Source: Actinokineospora xionganensis (GTDB lineage Bacteria; Actinomycetota; Actinomycetes; Mycobacteriales; Pseudonocardiaceae). Taken from it: a DNA stretch of 64,000 nucleotides. The notes under the pieces are model-generated. The model was not told the origin of the DNA and did not search any database. It saw only the letters and a program-made list of their open reading frames with translations. A program made the position numbers and the translations under genes. Within the stretch, counting starts at the first letter, position 1. The number at the start of each line of letters is the position of its first letter. Positions 54,089 through 62,610 of this stretch are shown piece after piece. The stretch lies in the NCBI RefSeq assembly GCF_014323725.1, contig NZ_JABVED010000005.1:248045-312044 (forward strand), written 5' to 3'.

Positions 54089-55117
54089 TTAGAGAAGTCC
54101 GACCTGGCGCAGCAGCTCAGCGGTCTTGGGCAGCGACTGCAGGTCGGCGAGCTTGAGGTCCGGCGGCTGCAACTCACTCAGCGGCACCAGCTTGTGCTCG
54201 GTCGACGTGACGCCCGCGCGCACCGCGTACTCGGCGGTCTTGTCGGCGAAGTACTTCTGCGACTCGGGGGACATCAGGAACTCGGCGAACTTGTCGGCCA
54301 GTTCCTGGTTCTTGCTCGACTTGAGCACCGCGACACCCGCGGCGTTGATCAGCGCGCCCGGGTCGTTGCCCTTGATGAAGTGCAGCTTGGCGCTCATCTT
54401 GTCCACGCCGACCTGGTGTGCCTTCTCGTACCAGTAGTAGTGGTTCGTCAGGCCCAGGGCGAGCTTGCCCTCGTCGGCGGCGTCGCGGATCTTGATGTTG
54501 TTGTCGTACTTCTGCGGCTCGTTGGCCTTGAAGCCCTCGAGCCACTTCTTGGCGCCGTCCTCGCCGCGCATCACACGGATCGCGGTCACGAAGGCCTGCC
54601 AGGAGGCGTTGGAGGGCGCGAAGCCGATCTTGCCCTTCCACTTCGGGTCGAGCAGGTCGTCGATGCCCGCGGGCAGGTCGGCCTCAGCCACCTGCTTGGG
54701 GTCGTAGATGACCGCGCGGGTCCGCAGCGACGTCGCGACCCAGGTGCCGTCGGTGCCGCGCCACTGCTCGGGGCTCGCGTCCAGCACGGACTGCGGGAGC
54801 TTGCTCAGTCGGCCCGCGCTCGCCAACGCGCCGAGTGCGCCGGCGTCCTGGGAGAAGAACACGTCGGCGGGGGAGCGCTCGCCTTCCTCGGCGAGTTGGC
54901 CCGCGAGCGCGGCGGTGTCGCCGTAGCGGACCTCCAGCTTCGCGCCGATGGCTTTCTCCGCCTTGTCCAGCAGGGGCTTGACCAGGTTCTCGTTGCGCCC
55001 GGAGTAGACCGTGAGGACGGGACCGTCGCTGCCCGGCTCGGTGCCGCAGCCCGCGAGGGTCGCGCCGAGAAGGGTGGCCAGGATCGTCGCCGCCAGCCGG
55101 GTGGATCGGAGTCCCAT
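54089..55117 (-). CDS. Ferric-iron-binding lipoprotein
   Basis: A 342-residue FbpA-type periplasmic-binding homologue. A signal with lipobox LAGC puts the lipid on Cys24; the mature part starts VLTVYSGRNENLVKPL, as in iron-binding FbpA/FutA proteins, which hold Fe3+ through Tyr residues (YDNNIKIRD and NHYYWYEKAH regions contain candidates). An IdeR-like box lies 30 bp upstream, supporting iron as substrate. Confidence 0.9.
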   Translation of the reverse strand: MGLRSTRLAATILATLLGATLAGCGTEPGSDGPVLTVYSGRNENLVKPLLDKAEKAIGAKLEVRYGDTAALAGQLAEEGERSPADVFFSQDAGALGALASAGRLSKLPQSVLDASPEQWRGTDGTWVATSLRTRAVIYDPKQVAEADLPAGIDDLLDPKWKGKIGFAPSNASWQAFVTAIRVMRGEDGAKKWLEGFKANEPQKYDNNIKIRDAADEGKLALGLTNHYYWYEKAHQVGVDKMSAKLHFIKGNDPGALINAAGVAVLKSSKNQELADKFAEFLMSPESQKYFADKTAEYAVRAGVTSTEHKLVPLSELQPPDLKLADLQSLPKTAELLRQVGLL

Positions 55118-55146
55118 TGCTGCTCCCGTACCGAGTGAGGTGATGG

Positions 55147-55165
55147 TGAGGTGAGGCTAACCTTC
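55147..55165 (-). promoter_or_regulatory. IdeR/DmdR iron box
   Basis: TGAGGTGAGGCTAACCTTC agrees at 15 of 19 positions with the DtxR/IdeR consensus TTAGGTTAGGCTAACCTAA. It sits 30 bp before the binding-lipoprotein start, so iron-loaded IdeR would repress the transporter. Confidence 0.8.
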
Positions 55166-55207
55166 AGCTCGCATTTTTACCGCATCGGGTGACGGGTGCC
55201 GCACAAC

Positions 55208-55232
55208 ACATTTGATTGTGCACAACTTAATT
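55208..55232. promoter_or_regulatory. OhrR operator candidate
   Basis: The perfect palindrome TTGTGCACAA (55216-55225) with AT-rich flanks (TTTGA..., ...CTTAATTG) lies about 50 bp before ohr. OhrR boxes are AT-rich inverted repeats at this place. Confidence 0.55.
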
Positions 55233-55274
55233 GCCCGCTAGGTTTGTGTCATCGAACTTCCCGAGGAGGCAACT

Positions 55275-55688
55275 GTGCAGGCTCTCTACGAAGCCAGGGC
55301 GACCGCGACCGGGTCCGGACGAGGTGGCCGCGTGCTCTCATCCGACGGTGCCCTCACCGCCGACCTGGCCGTCCCGACGAGCCTCGGCGGGCCGGGAGGC
55401 GGCACGAACCCGGAGCAGCTCTTCGCCGCGGGCTACGCCGCCTGCTTCCACAGCGCGCTGCAGCTCGTCGCCCGCAAGGCGAAGGTGCGGATGCGGGATT
55501 CGCAGGTCAGCGCCGTGGTCGGGCTGGGAGCGGTCGGCGGCGGCTATGGCCTGTCGGTGACTCTGGAGATCTCGGTCCCCGAGGTGGAGCGGTCCACCGT
55601 GGACGAACTGGTCGCCGCCGCACACCAGGTGTGCCCGTACTCGAACGCCACGCGTGGCAACATCGACGTCGACCTGGTCGTCGTCTAG
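55275..55688 (+). CDS. ohr: Organic hydroperoxide resistance protein Ohr
   Basis: A 137-residue OsmC/Ohr-family thiol peroxidase. Catalytic Cys57 (GYAACFHSAL) and resolving Cys120 (VCPYSNATRGN), with the expected Arg in the N-terminal part, give lipoamide-dependent reduction of organic peroxides. GAGGAGG precedes GTG 55275. Its regulator gene follows after 8 bp. Confidence 0.96.
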   Translation: MQALYEARATATGSGRGGRVLSSDGALTADLAVPTSLGGPGGGTNPEQLFAAGYAACFHSALQLVARKAKVRMRDSQVSAVVGLGAVGGGYGLSVTLEISVPEVERSTVDELVAAAHQVCPYSNATRGNIDVDLVVV

Positions 55689-55696
55689 GGAGCCTG

Positions 55697-56128
55697 ATGG
55701 CGCAACGTGATCCACTGGCGTTGGAGCAGCAGCTCTGCTTCGCCCTCTACACCGCGTCGCGCGCGCTGACCGCGCGCTACCGTCCCCTGCTCGACGACCT
55801 GGGGCTCACGTACCCGCAGTACCTGGTCATGCTGGCCCTGTTCGACCGCGGGCCGCTGACCGTGAAGGACCTGGGGCAGGCGCTGCACCTCGACTCCGGC
55901 ACCCTCTCACCGCTGCTCAAGCGAATGGACGCCGCCGGCCTGCTGCGCCGCACCAGGAGCGCCGCCGACGAACGCAGTGTGGTCGTGGAACTGACTGAGA
56001 CCGGCGAGGCCCTGCGCCCGAGGGTGCGGGAGATCCCGCGAACGGTGTTCCGGGAACTGGACACGCCGCTGCCGGACCTGATCGACCTGCATGCCCGGCT
56101 GACCACGTTCCTCGGCAAGCTGGACTAG
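55697..56128 (+). CDS. ohrR: MarR-family regulator OhrR
   Basis: A 143-residue winged-helix regulator with Cys14 in QQLCFALYTASRA, the peroxide-sensing Cys of one-Cys or two-Cys OhrR proteins. LTVKDLGQALHLDSGTLSPLLKRMD is the recognition region. Oxidation releases it from the operator and allows ohr expression. Cotranscribed with ohr. Confidence 0.95.
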   Translation: MAQRDPLALEQQLCFALYTASRALTARYRPLLDDLGLTYPQYLVMLALFDRGPLTVKDLGQALHLDSGTLSPLLKRMDAAGLLRRTRSAADERSVVVELTETGEALRPRVREIPRTVFRELDTPLPDLIDLHARLTTFLGKLD

Positions 56129-56167
56129 AACCGCGACAACGAGCTACCCACAGGGCGTCCGCGCACT

Positions 56168-56541
56168 CTAGCGCCGCGTCCGCCGGATGCGCTCGATGCG
56201 GTCCTGCTCAACCTCGGGATCGCTGATGCCGAGCTTCACTCGGCGAAGCAGGCGATTCTCCATGTGGTCGGCCAAGGGCTGGTCCGGCCACTTCTTCCAC
56301 AGCGTCGAGACGGCTTTCGACAGCGCCCCCCGCGGACGTGTTTCCGCTGTCTCCACCGCCTCCTCGGCCGCAGGTCCCAGAGCCGTTCCCAGGAGCTGGC
56401 TTTCCCGCCGCCGATCAGCCCGGTTCGGCTGTCGTTTGCGCCGGCGGACGCTCTTGCGCGGAGCCTTGTTGTTCGCCCGTAGGCGTCGCGTCGGTCCTTG
56501 GCGTAGCTCAGCGCCTTCTTCTCCTGCGGAGACTTGGCCAC
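56168..56541 (-). pseudogene. Basic conserved hypothetical protein, frameshifted
   Basis: GTG 56541 follows GAGGTGAT and begins VAKSPQEKKALSYAKDRRDAYG, a start I recognise from a conserved actinobacterial family of basic proteins of unknown function. The expected continuation (NNKAPRKSVRRRKRQPNRADR to RIRRTRR) lies one frame over and stops at 56168. Adding one base to the C run at 56476-56478 joins them into about 124 residues. A null allele or a sequencing error. Confidence 0.8.
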
Positions 56542-56622
56542 GATGGATCACCTCGACTCAGGCCGGATGTGGCGGCCACGTTAGCCGGGGATCGGCCGAT
56601 CCGAGAGCGACTTTCCGAAACC

Positions 56623-56790
56623 TCAGCCCTCGGCGCGTTCCCTGGCGTCGTAGGCGAGGTCGCTGTAGTCGGGGGCGGGCTCCGTCTCGTTCAGTGCGAC
56701 GAGTTCCTCCCGCTTCACCCGCTCGGGCAGTGAGCCGAACCGGGCATACCGGAGGAAAGCAAATTCCTCGTCACTGAACTTCTCCGCCAC
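56623..56790 (-). CDS. Small hypothetical protein
   Basis: A 55-residue acidic protein, VAEKFSDEEFAFLRYARFG then LPERVKREELVALNETEP, with GGGGAGG before GTG 56790. It looks like a small helical soluble protein; family not recognised, though the FSDEEFAFLRY pattern resembles small conserved actinobacterial proteins. Confidence 0.6.
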   Translation of the reverse strand: MAEKFSDEEFAFLRYARFGSLPERVKREELVALNETEPAPDYSDLAYDARERAEG

Positions 56791-56803
56791 CTGACCTCCC
56801 CTG

Positions 56804-57085
56804 TCACCGCCGAGTGTGTCGTATCTCGACGTCCAGGGCCACCACCGCGATGATCCTGGAAGTGGACCGCTGATACTCCGCGTAGCTCGGCATCGTCGCG
56901 GTCGCGACGTACCGGTCGGCGTCACGGGCATAGACCAACGCGGTGCGGCGCGTTCGCCTGAGTGGCGGCCGCGGGTGGTGAGCGAGGATCACGCCGTCGC
57001 GCGCCAAGTCGTTGTGCCGCGCCGGATCGCGGACAATCGCGGTGACCTCGTGTCCGCGGCCTAGGATCCAGAGCCCGCCGGGCAC
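56804..57085 (-). pseudogene. Remnant chimera: Rossmann-fold and nitroreductase-like fragments
   Basis: A 93-codon frame whose first third (GRGHEVTAIVRDPARHNDLA) is like the start of NmrA/SDR-type NAD(P)-binding proteins, and whose second half (RRTALVYARDADRYVATATM) is like the middle of F420-dependent Ddn-type nitroreductases (DUF385). Neither domain is complete. This looks like two decayed genes joined by a deletion. The rest of the region to 57268 holds no gene I can support. Confidence 0.45.
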
Positions 57086-57268
57086 GGCGACTGTTCGCTG
57101 ACTCCGCTGGGGCGCAGTCTGTTGAAGCCGATGGCGGTGGCGTGCGAGTGTTCGCGGGGCACTGGGACGAATTGCTCGACGCGCGCGAGTCCAGTGGCGG
57201 ACACGCGCACAGAACCGGTGTCGTCGGGGGTCTCCGCCTAGCTTGTCCTGCCACTCGACCCGCGAAAT

Positions 57269-58303
57269 TCACAGTCGGCGGGCGGCCCGCCAGGCGGTCG
57301 AGTAGTGGCCGCCGTCGTCGAGCAGGGACGTGCCGCCGACATCGCCCAGGGTGGGGCCGTCGATGCGCTCCCGGCTGGAGATGAACCGGTGGTGGCCGCC
57401 GTCGTCGATGCCGATGTAGATGCCGACGTGGTCGAGCGTCTCGGGACCGTCCTCGACCTCGAAGAACACGAGGTCGCCCGGCTGGAGCACCCCGTACGCC
57501 GATGCCCTCGCCCGCTTGTTCGGCACGAGTTCGACACCGGGTCCATGATCGGCGATCGCGTACGCGCGCCGCGGTAGACCCGGACCGGGGTCGTTGGTTC
57601 CCAGCAGCGGCATTCCCATGCGGTAGCCGTAGACGAGCCGGACGAAGCCCGAGCAGTCGACCGCGCCGTAGCGACTGCTGTCCGGATCTCCCTTGGCGTC
57701 TGGGAAGCTCCACGGCTTGCCCAGGTAGTCGAAGAAGTCGGACTGTTCCTTGCGGCCCGCTCCGGTCGCCTTCACCGGGCCGAATGACGCGTCCCCGCGA
57801 TACCGGACGCCGTCGCCGTCCTTGTCCGCCGGTGCGTCGATCACGTACTGCGTGGCGACTTCGAGTACGTCCGCGCTGGTGTCGGCGCGCGCCTTCGGGA
57901 ACCAGTCGGCGAACCACGCCGCGGTCTCCTGCCCGGCCTGCCACGGCTGCGGCGCCAAGCGCACCCAGGTCGTGGTGTGTACGGCGGCCTTGGTAGCGGC
58001 GGGCTCGGCGAAGGTCCGCTTCGGCCCGTCGAGCGTCACGGTTCGGGCGCCGTCGGTGAACACGGCCAGCACCCTGCCGCCCTCGCGCACCACGGTCCGA
58101 GCGGGGCCGGTCAGCCGGTCGAAGACCAGCGGGGTGCCTGCCGGCTGCGCCGCGGACGGCGTAGTTCCGGCGCCGATCGTCGGTGGCGGCTGCGGCCTCG
58201 ACGGGTTGGTCAGCAGCCACACGGCGAGCGCCGCCAATGCGACCACGACGACCAACGAGCCCACCGCCACACCGGTGGCGGGCCTGCGTGTCGCGTTCGA
58301 CAT
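57269..58303 (-). CDS. Membrane-anchored NlpC/P60-type peptidase
   Basis: A 344-residue protein with one N-terminal membrane segment (about 13-32), a Pro-rich linker, a middle domain and a C-terminal NlpC/P60-like domain. Cys217 in VDCSGFVRLVYGYR is the nucleophile; LDHVGIYIG and GHHRFISS carry the His residues. NlpC/P60 enzymes cleave gamma-glutamyl bonds in peptidoglycan and, in PgdS-like cases, poly-gamma-glutamate. As the last gene behind capB-capC it may trim or release the polymer (inference). Confidence 0.85.
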   Translation of the reverse strand: MSNATRRPATGVAVGSLVVVVALAALAVWLLTNPSRPQPPPTIGAGTTPSAAQPAGTPLVFDRLTGPARTVVREGGRVLAVFTDGARTVTLDGPKRTFAEPAATKAAVHTTTWVRLAPQPWQAGQETAAWFADWFPKARADTSADVLEVATQYVIDAPADKDGDGVRYRGDASFGPVKATGAGRKEQSDFFDYLGKPWSFPDAKGDPDSSRYGAVDCSGFVRLVYGYRMGMPLLGTNDPGPGLPRRAYAIADHGPGVELVPNKRARASAYGVLQPGDLVFFEVEDGPETLDHVGIYIGIDDGGHHRFISSRERIDGPTLGDVGGTSLLDDGGHYSTAWRAARRL

Positions 58304-58313
58304 GACCGTCTCC

Positions 58314-58799
58314 TCAGATCGTGGGGACCAGGCCCGCTAGGACACCGCTGGCCAGTACCCCGAATCCAGCGGCGCTGACGGTACCTGTCGCCGCAAGGGT
58401 CACCAGCGGGGGTTGCCTGACCAGCTGGTAGGCGATCAGACCAGGCACCACGAAGCCCAGTGTCTGGTGGGCGAACAGCAGCGGGAAGTCCTTTTGGATC
58501 AGCAGGAACAACGTCGTCTGGAAGAGCACGCCGGTCAGGACGACGGCGGCGAAGAGCCGCTTGCCGTAGAGGATGACGACCTTCTGCAGCAACTTCACCG
58601 CGCCGTAGGTCAGGCCGCTCATCAGCACGACGATCGCGGCACGGCGGTAGTCCTCGACCAGGGTGAGCGCGAGCCACCCGGGGGTGATCATCCCCCCGGG
58701 GGAGAGATTCGTGATCAGGTAGCAGGCAAGGGAGAACACCAGGCCGATGGCCAGCCCGAGGGTGGCCACCTCGGGGGGCAGGGTCGCGCTGTTCATCAT
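58314..58799 (-). CDS. capC: Poly-gamma-glutamate synthesis protein CapC/PgsC
   Basis: A 161-residue protein with four to five transmembrane segments. LACYLITNLSPGGMITPGWLAL is the conserved CapC/PgsC opening. It forms the membrane part of the polyglutamate synthase with CapB. Its ATG overlaps the capB stop (ATGA), and the NlpC/P60 gene follows after 10 bp. Confidence 0.9.
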   Translation of the reverse strand: MMNSATLPPEVATLGLAIGLVFSLACYLITNLSPGGMITPGWLALTLVEDYRRAAIVVLMSGLTYGAVKLLQKVVILYGKRLFAAVVLTGVLFQTTLFLLIQKDFPLLFAHQTLGFVVPGLIAYQLVRQPPLVTLAATGTVSAAGFGVLASGVLAGLVPTI

Positions 58800-60217
58800 C
58801 GTTTCCTGGGTCGGGCGTGGTCGTCGGCCCGCGTGGACGCGGGCGTGACGAGCTCGGTGAGGGGGTCTTGGTAACTGGGCTTCGCCCGTGGTGCTCTGGC
58901 GTTCTCGGGCAGAGGTGCGGGTTTGCGAGGAGTCTCGGTGGCGTCCGCCGGGCTGTACAGGTCGCCGCGGACAACCACGGTTCGCGCGGGTCGCGCGGGC
59001 GCCCGGGCGGCCGCCGTCGGGACTGGGGAGCGAGGCTCGGCGGGCAGCTCGTCGAGGGTGCCGAGCTCTTCGAGCAGCAGTTCGCCCTGACCGTGGATGT
59101 TGCCGACCGTCACCACGGCCGCCTCGTCATCGATCCCGTCGAGCACGGTGTCGAGGAGTTCCGCCGCCGGACGTGAACCGCCGAGGTCGACCACTCGGTT
59201 CTGCCAGTCGGCCGCGATCGTCACCCGGGCGCTGCGGGTCGGCTCACCGATCAGGATGATCCGGTCCGGGTCGATCTCGGCGACGATGGCGCCCATCTGC
59301 CCGTTGCGTTCGACCCGGTCCGGCCTGCAGTTGATCACCAGGTGCAGCGGCCGCTCGATCGCGCCCTGGTCGAGCAGCCGGTCGATGTTCATCAGCGTGG
59401 ATTCCGGATCGTTGGCGGCGAAGACGTTGGCCAACCGGACGATCTTGTCGCCCGCCGCGTACCGCTTGACCGACAGCACACCTGGGTCCGGCCTCGCCGC
59501 CCACATTCCTTCCAGGGCAAGGCTCCGGTTGACCCCGAGCAAGTCCGCGACCGTCAGCGCGATCGCCACGTTCTCCTTGAAGGTGACCCAGTTGAAGCCC
59601 GCCATCTCCTCGTCGGTGACCGACTCGGGGTCGACCGCGATGAGCTCGCAGTCGCGCTTGGCGGCCTCGGCTCGCAGAATGTCGAGTCGGTCGCGCTCCG
59701 CGGTGACACAGATCCCCCCGAAGGGCATCGACCGGCTCAGCGAACGGGCCACGTCGTCGAGCGTGGGCCCCATCTCGGCGAGGTGGTCCTCGCGGACGTT
59801 GCACAGGACGCCGATCGTGGACTTGATCAGCTTGGCCTGGTTGATCTCCTGCAGGTCGGGCATCACGGCCATGCACTCGATGACCATGACGTCGGGCTGG
59901 TAGGCCGCCGCCCGGCGCACGATGCCGATCTGCTCGACGATGTTGGCGATCCCGAATTTGCGGTAGACCGGCTCCTCGCTGCCGTCCGGGTGAATGAACC
60001 GGGCCGCCGTGCCGGTCGTCTTGGCCGCGGTCACAAGTCCGCCGCCGCGTAGCGCGCCCGCGCACAGCCGGGTGATGGAGCTCTTGCCGCGAATACCGTT
60101 GACCAGTACTCGGTGCTCGATGCTCGACAACTGGGCGAAATGTCTTCGCTGTTCGATGAGGCCCGCGCCGAGCATGCCCATGGTCATGGTGACCAGGACG
60201 ATGAACAGGTACGTCAT
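58796..60217 (-). CDS. capB: Poly-gamma-glutamate synthase CapB/PgsB
   Basis: A 473-residue Mur-ligase-like amide ligase. One N-terminal membrane segment, then the ATP-binding VNGIRGKSSITRL and VVIECMAV-type segments (EINQAKLIKSTIGVLCNVREDH is a hallmark). It would add glutamate (or a similar amino acid) to the growing chain. The core ends near residue 395; the remaining 80 residues are a disordered Pro/Ala/Arg tail not present in Bacillus PgsB. ATG 60217 overlaps the upstream sensor gene stop. Confidence 0.92.
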   Translation of the reverse strand: MTYLFIVLVTMTMGMLGAGLIEQRRHFAQLSSIEHRVLVNGIRGKSSITRLCAGALRGGGLVTAAKTTGTAARFIHPDGSEEPVYRKFGIANIVEQIGIVRRAAAYQPDVMVIECMAVMPDLQEINQAKLIKSTIGVLCNVREDHLAEMGPTLDDVARSLSRSMPFGGICVTAERDRLDILRAEAAKRDCELIAVDPESVTDEEMAGFNWVTFKENVAIALTVADLLGVNRSLALEGMWAARPDPGVLSVKRYAAGDKIVRLANVFAANDPESTLMNIDRLLDQGAIERPLHLVINCRPDRVERNGQMGAIVAEIDPDRIILIGEPTRSARVTIAADWQNRVVDLGGSRPAAELLDTVLDGIDDEAAVVTVGNIHGQGELLLEELGTLDELPAEPRSPVPTAAARAPARPARTVVVRGDLYSPADATETPRKPAPLPENARAPRAKPSYQDPLTELVTPASTRADDHARPRKR

Positions 60218-62463
60218 CGGCTCCCGCTCCCCGAACGGGCACTGGGTCTGCGTGCGGGCAGTTGGCGGGGCAGATCGACGTTGGGGACGTTCGCGGACTT
60301 CGCTGGCTCGGGCTTCTCGACCGGCCGCATGAGCGTGGTCTCCTCGTTGGCCGAACCATGAGGCCTGCGGACCTCGCCGAGCCGACCGTGTCCGTCGTTG
60401 ACGGCCTGCCTGCACACCTCCAGACAGGAGGCGATGGTTCCGATCTCGTCGTGGCGCTGGGGGTAGATGACCGCGTCAGCATCCCCGGCGGCCAGGCGGT
60501 CGGCCGCTGCCGCGACCCGGCGCAGCGGGTTGACCAAGCCGAACAGATGCCAGCCGAACATCAGCGCCGCGAGCAGGACACCGATCAGGGCGACCAACTC
60601 GGCCTGCTTGCGCAGGTTGTTGGCGGACAGCGCGAGCTCGGCGACGGGCGCTTCGGCGACGACCGTCCAACCGAGTTTCCCGGCGTCGCCACCGGACAGC
60701 GCGGCCGACGCGACGATGGCCTCTCTCGTCCCGACCATGCGGACCTCGGCGATCACGTCGCCGCGCTGGGCCCGGACCACGCTGTCCCGCAGTCCGAGGT
60801 CGGTGACCTGCTCGAACGCCACGTAGCCCGAGGTCGCGCTGATCGTGCGGAACTCGGCGTCGACCAGGCGGGCGCGGCCGGGCGCGAGAGCGAGCACGGC
60901 GGCGATGTGGTCGATGTCGAACTCGCCGACAAGGGTGTGCTTGCCGTCAGGCAGCGGCACATGGGCGAAGATCACCGGCACGCGCCCGCTGCTGTTCTGC
61001 TGGCGGATGCCCTGCTTGATCGGAGAGCGCTCGGTGGCACGCAGGGGAGTCCGGCCGACGTGCGCCAGCGCGGCGCCGGACTTGTCGACGAGGTAGACGC
61101 TGCGGTAGCGGGACTGGCCTTCGGCCAGGCGCTCCGCGGAGGCACGCACGGCGTCGTGGCCATCGGCGCCGGACAGCGCCACCACGTCGGCGAGGTCGGC
61201 GAGTCCGTCGTTGACGCTGCGGCGCAGTGCGTCGCCCGCCCGGTCGGTCTGCGCGCGCAGGCTGGTGACCAGCACGTCCGGGACTGGTGCGGCGTGATCG
61301 TTGAGCAGCGTCACCACGCCCGCCGACCAGCTGACGACGGCCACGGCCGCCACGCTCACCACGACCATCGCGGGTATCCCGCGCGGCCGGGTGCCCGGAT
61401 CTTCGCTGTCGGTCAGCTCGGCCCGGCAGGTTTCGACCGCGGCGGCGATCCGATTGGTCTCCCGGGTCCCGGACGTGCGCACCGGGGCGTCGAGGTCGCC
61501 GCCCGCCACGGCGAGGGCATCGGCCCGCAGTCGGCGAACCGGTCGGACGACGAACAGGCGTACGAGAAGGAAGCCGCCGATCACGACAGCGGCGAGGAGA
61601 AGGGCGGGAATGGTGCCCGAGCCCCCGACGGCCGTCCCGTCAACCGGGACATAGCCGACGGTCACGACGGCGAGATCGAGGCGGTGGGCGCCGCCGGAGG
61701 CGGTCACCGCGGCATAGGCGACGGTCGCCCGTGTGTCCGCCCCACCCGGACCGAGCAGGCTGCCGCGGCCGCTTTCCCCCGCCGCGTCACGGCCCGCCTG
61801 TGCCACGAGACCGTCGAGCGCGGGATCCGAGGGGGGGAGCGGGGCACGGCTCACGCCGATTGCCTGGCCGGCGAAAGTAGTGAGGTGCAGCGACTGGCGC
61901 AGTGCGGGGTCGGGGTCGGCCTTGGGGAGTTTGAGCACGCTGGTCGCCACCAGCACGCGGTCGTGGGGCAGCGACACGCTGGTGATCAGCAGGAGATCGC
62001 CGTTGCCCGCCACGACGGTGCCAAGGGCGTCGGCCGGGTCGGTCGCGACGGCGTCGATGGGCACCTGCTCGCCCCGGGTGGCGACAAGAGCGCGGTCGGC
62101 ACGGTTGAGCACGGCCGCCCCGCGCCAGCGGGACTGCTGCACCAGTTTGTCGAGCAGGTGCTCGACCGGCTGCTCCGCCTGGGCCGAGGTCGCGAGCCGC
62201 AGGTCGCTGAGCGATTGGGTCGCTGACGCGCCCGTCGATCGCGCGGTGTCGGCGGCCAGCCTCTCCTGGCTGTCGACGAACGCGCGCGGCACCTCGTCGA
62301 CGGCCCGCCCGTCGAGCAGCACCTTGCTCAGACCCGCCAGCGCGAGTAGGAGGATCAGCAGGCACAGCGAGGGGATGGCGACACCGGAAGGGAAACCACT
62401 TTCCGGGATCTGTGATTCCAATCTTCTGCCGTCACCGCGCGCGATCCTGCTCCGTCGTTTCAC
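60214..62463 (-). CDS. Double-HAMP membrane sensor protein without kinase
   Basis: A 749-residue protein made of two units of membrane segment, extracytoplasmic sensor, membrane segment and HAMP: TM 28-50, sensor to 283, TM 284-306 with HAMP to about 355; TM 363-387, sensor (Cache-like, YRSVYLVDKSGAALAHVG) to 620, TM 621-644 with HAMP to about 695. A short basic tail follows; there is no kinase, cyclase or phosphatase domain. GGAG precedes GTG 62463. It leads the capB operon with a 4-nt overlap, so it probably tunes the synthase by direct contact (inference). Confidence 0.85.
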   Translation of the reverse strand: MKRRSRIARGDGRRLESQIPESGFPSGVAIPSLCLLILLLALAGLSKVLLDGRAVDEVPRAFVDSQERLAADTARSTGASATQSLSDLRLATSAQAEQPVEHLLDKLVQQSRWRGAAVLNRADRALVATRGEQVPIDAVATDPADALGTVVAGNGDLLLITSVSLPHDRVLVATSVLKLPKADPDPALRQSLHLTTFAGQAIGVSRAPLPPSDPALDGLVAQAGRDAAGESGRGSLLGPGGADTRATVAYAAVTASGGAHRLDLAVVTVGYVPVDGTAVGGSGTIPALLLAAVVIGGFLLVRLFVVRPVRRLRADALAVAGGDLDAPVRTSGTRETNRIAAAVETCRAELTDSEDPGTRPRGIPAMVVVSVAAVAVVSWSAGVVTLLNDHAAPVPDVLVTSLRAQTDRAGDALRRSVNDGLADLADVVALSGADGHDAVRASAERLAEGQSRYRSVYLVDKSGAALAHVGRTPLRATERSPIKQGIRQQNSSGRVPVIFAHVPLPDGKHTLVGEFDIDHIAAVLALAPGRARLVDAEFRTISATSGYVAFEQVTDLGLRDSVVRAQRGDVIAEVRMVGTREAIVASAALSGGDAGKLGWTVVAEAPVAELALSANNLRKQAELVALIGVLLAALMFGWHLFGLVNPLRRVAAAADRLAAGDADAVIYPQRHDEIGTIASCLEVCRQAVNDGHGRLGEVRRPHGSANEETTLMRPVEKPEPAKSANVPNVDLPRQLPARRPSARSGSGSR

Positions 62464-62597
62464 TGTTGCTCCGACATTTCACTAGCCCCCAGTTAGCCCA
62501 CCGCGAGTACGCAGCGCGCGGCGGGCCACATTCTGCTACACAGATCAAGAGTCAACGCCACTCGTGCGGGTGAATTAGGGCACGTGCGTGGCATGCA

Positions 62598-62603
62598 TAC
62601 ACT
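62598..62603 (+). promoter_or_regulatory. -10 element of a leaderless promoter (hydrolase gene)
   Basis: TACACT ends 7 nt before GTG 62611, matching the spacing at the other leaderless candidates; no ribosome site is present. Confidence 0.5.
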
Positions 62604-62610
62604 ACCGACA

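Noticed and set aside
57142-57384. Plus-strand small frame beginning MRVFAGHWDELLDARESSGG
   Set aside because: Its second half is antisense to the NlpC/P60 gene and turns into an Arg-rich shadow; no ribosome site.
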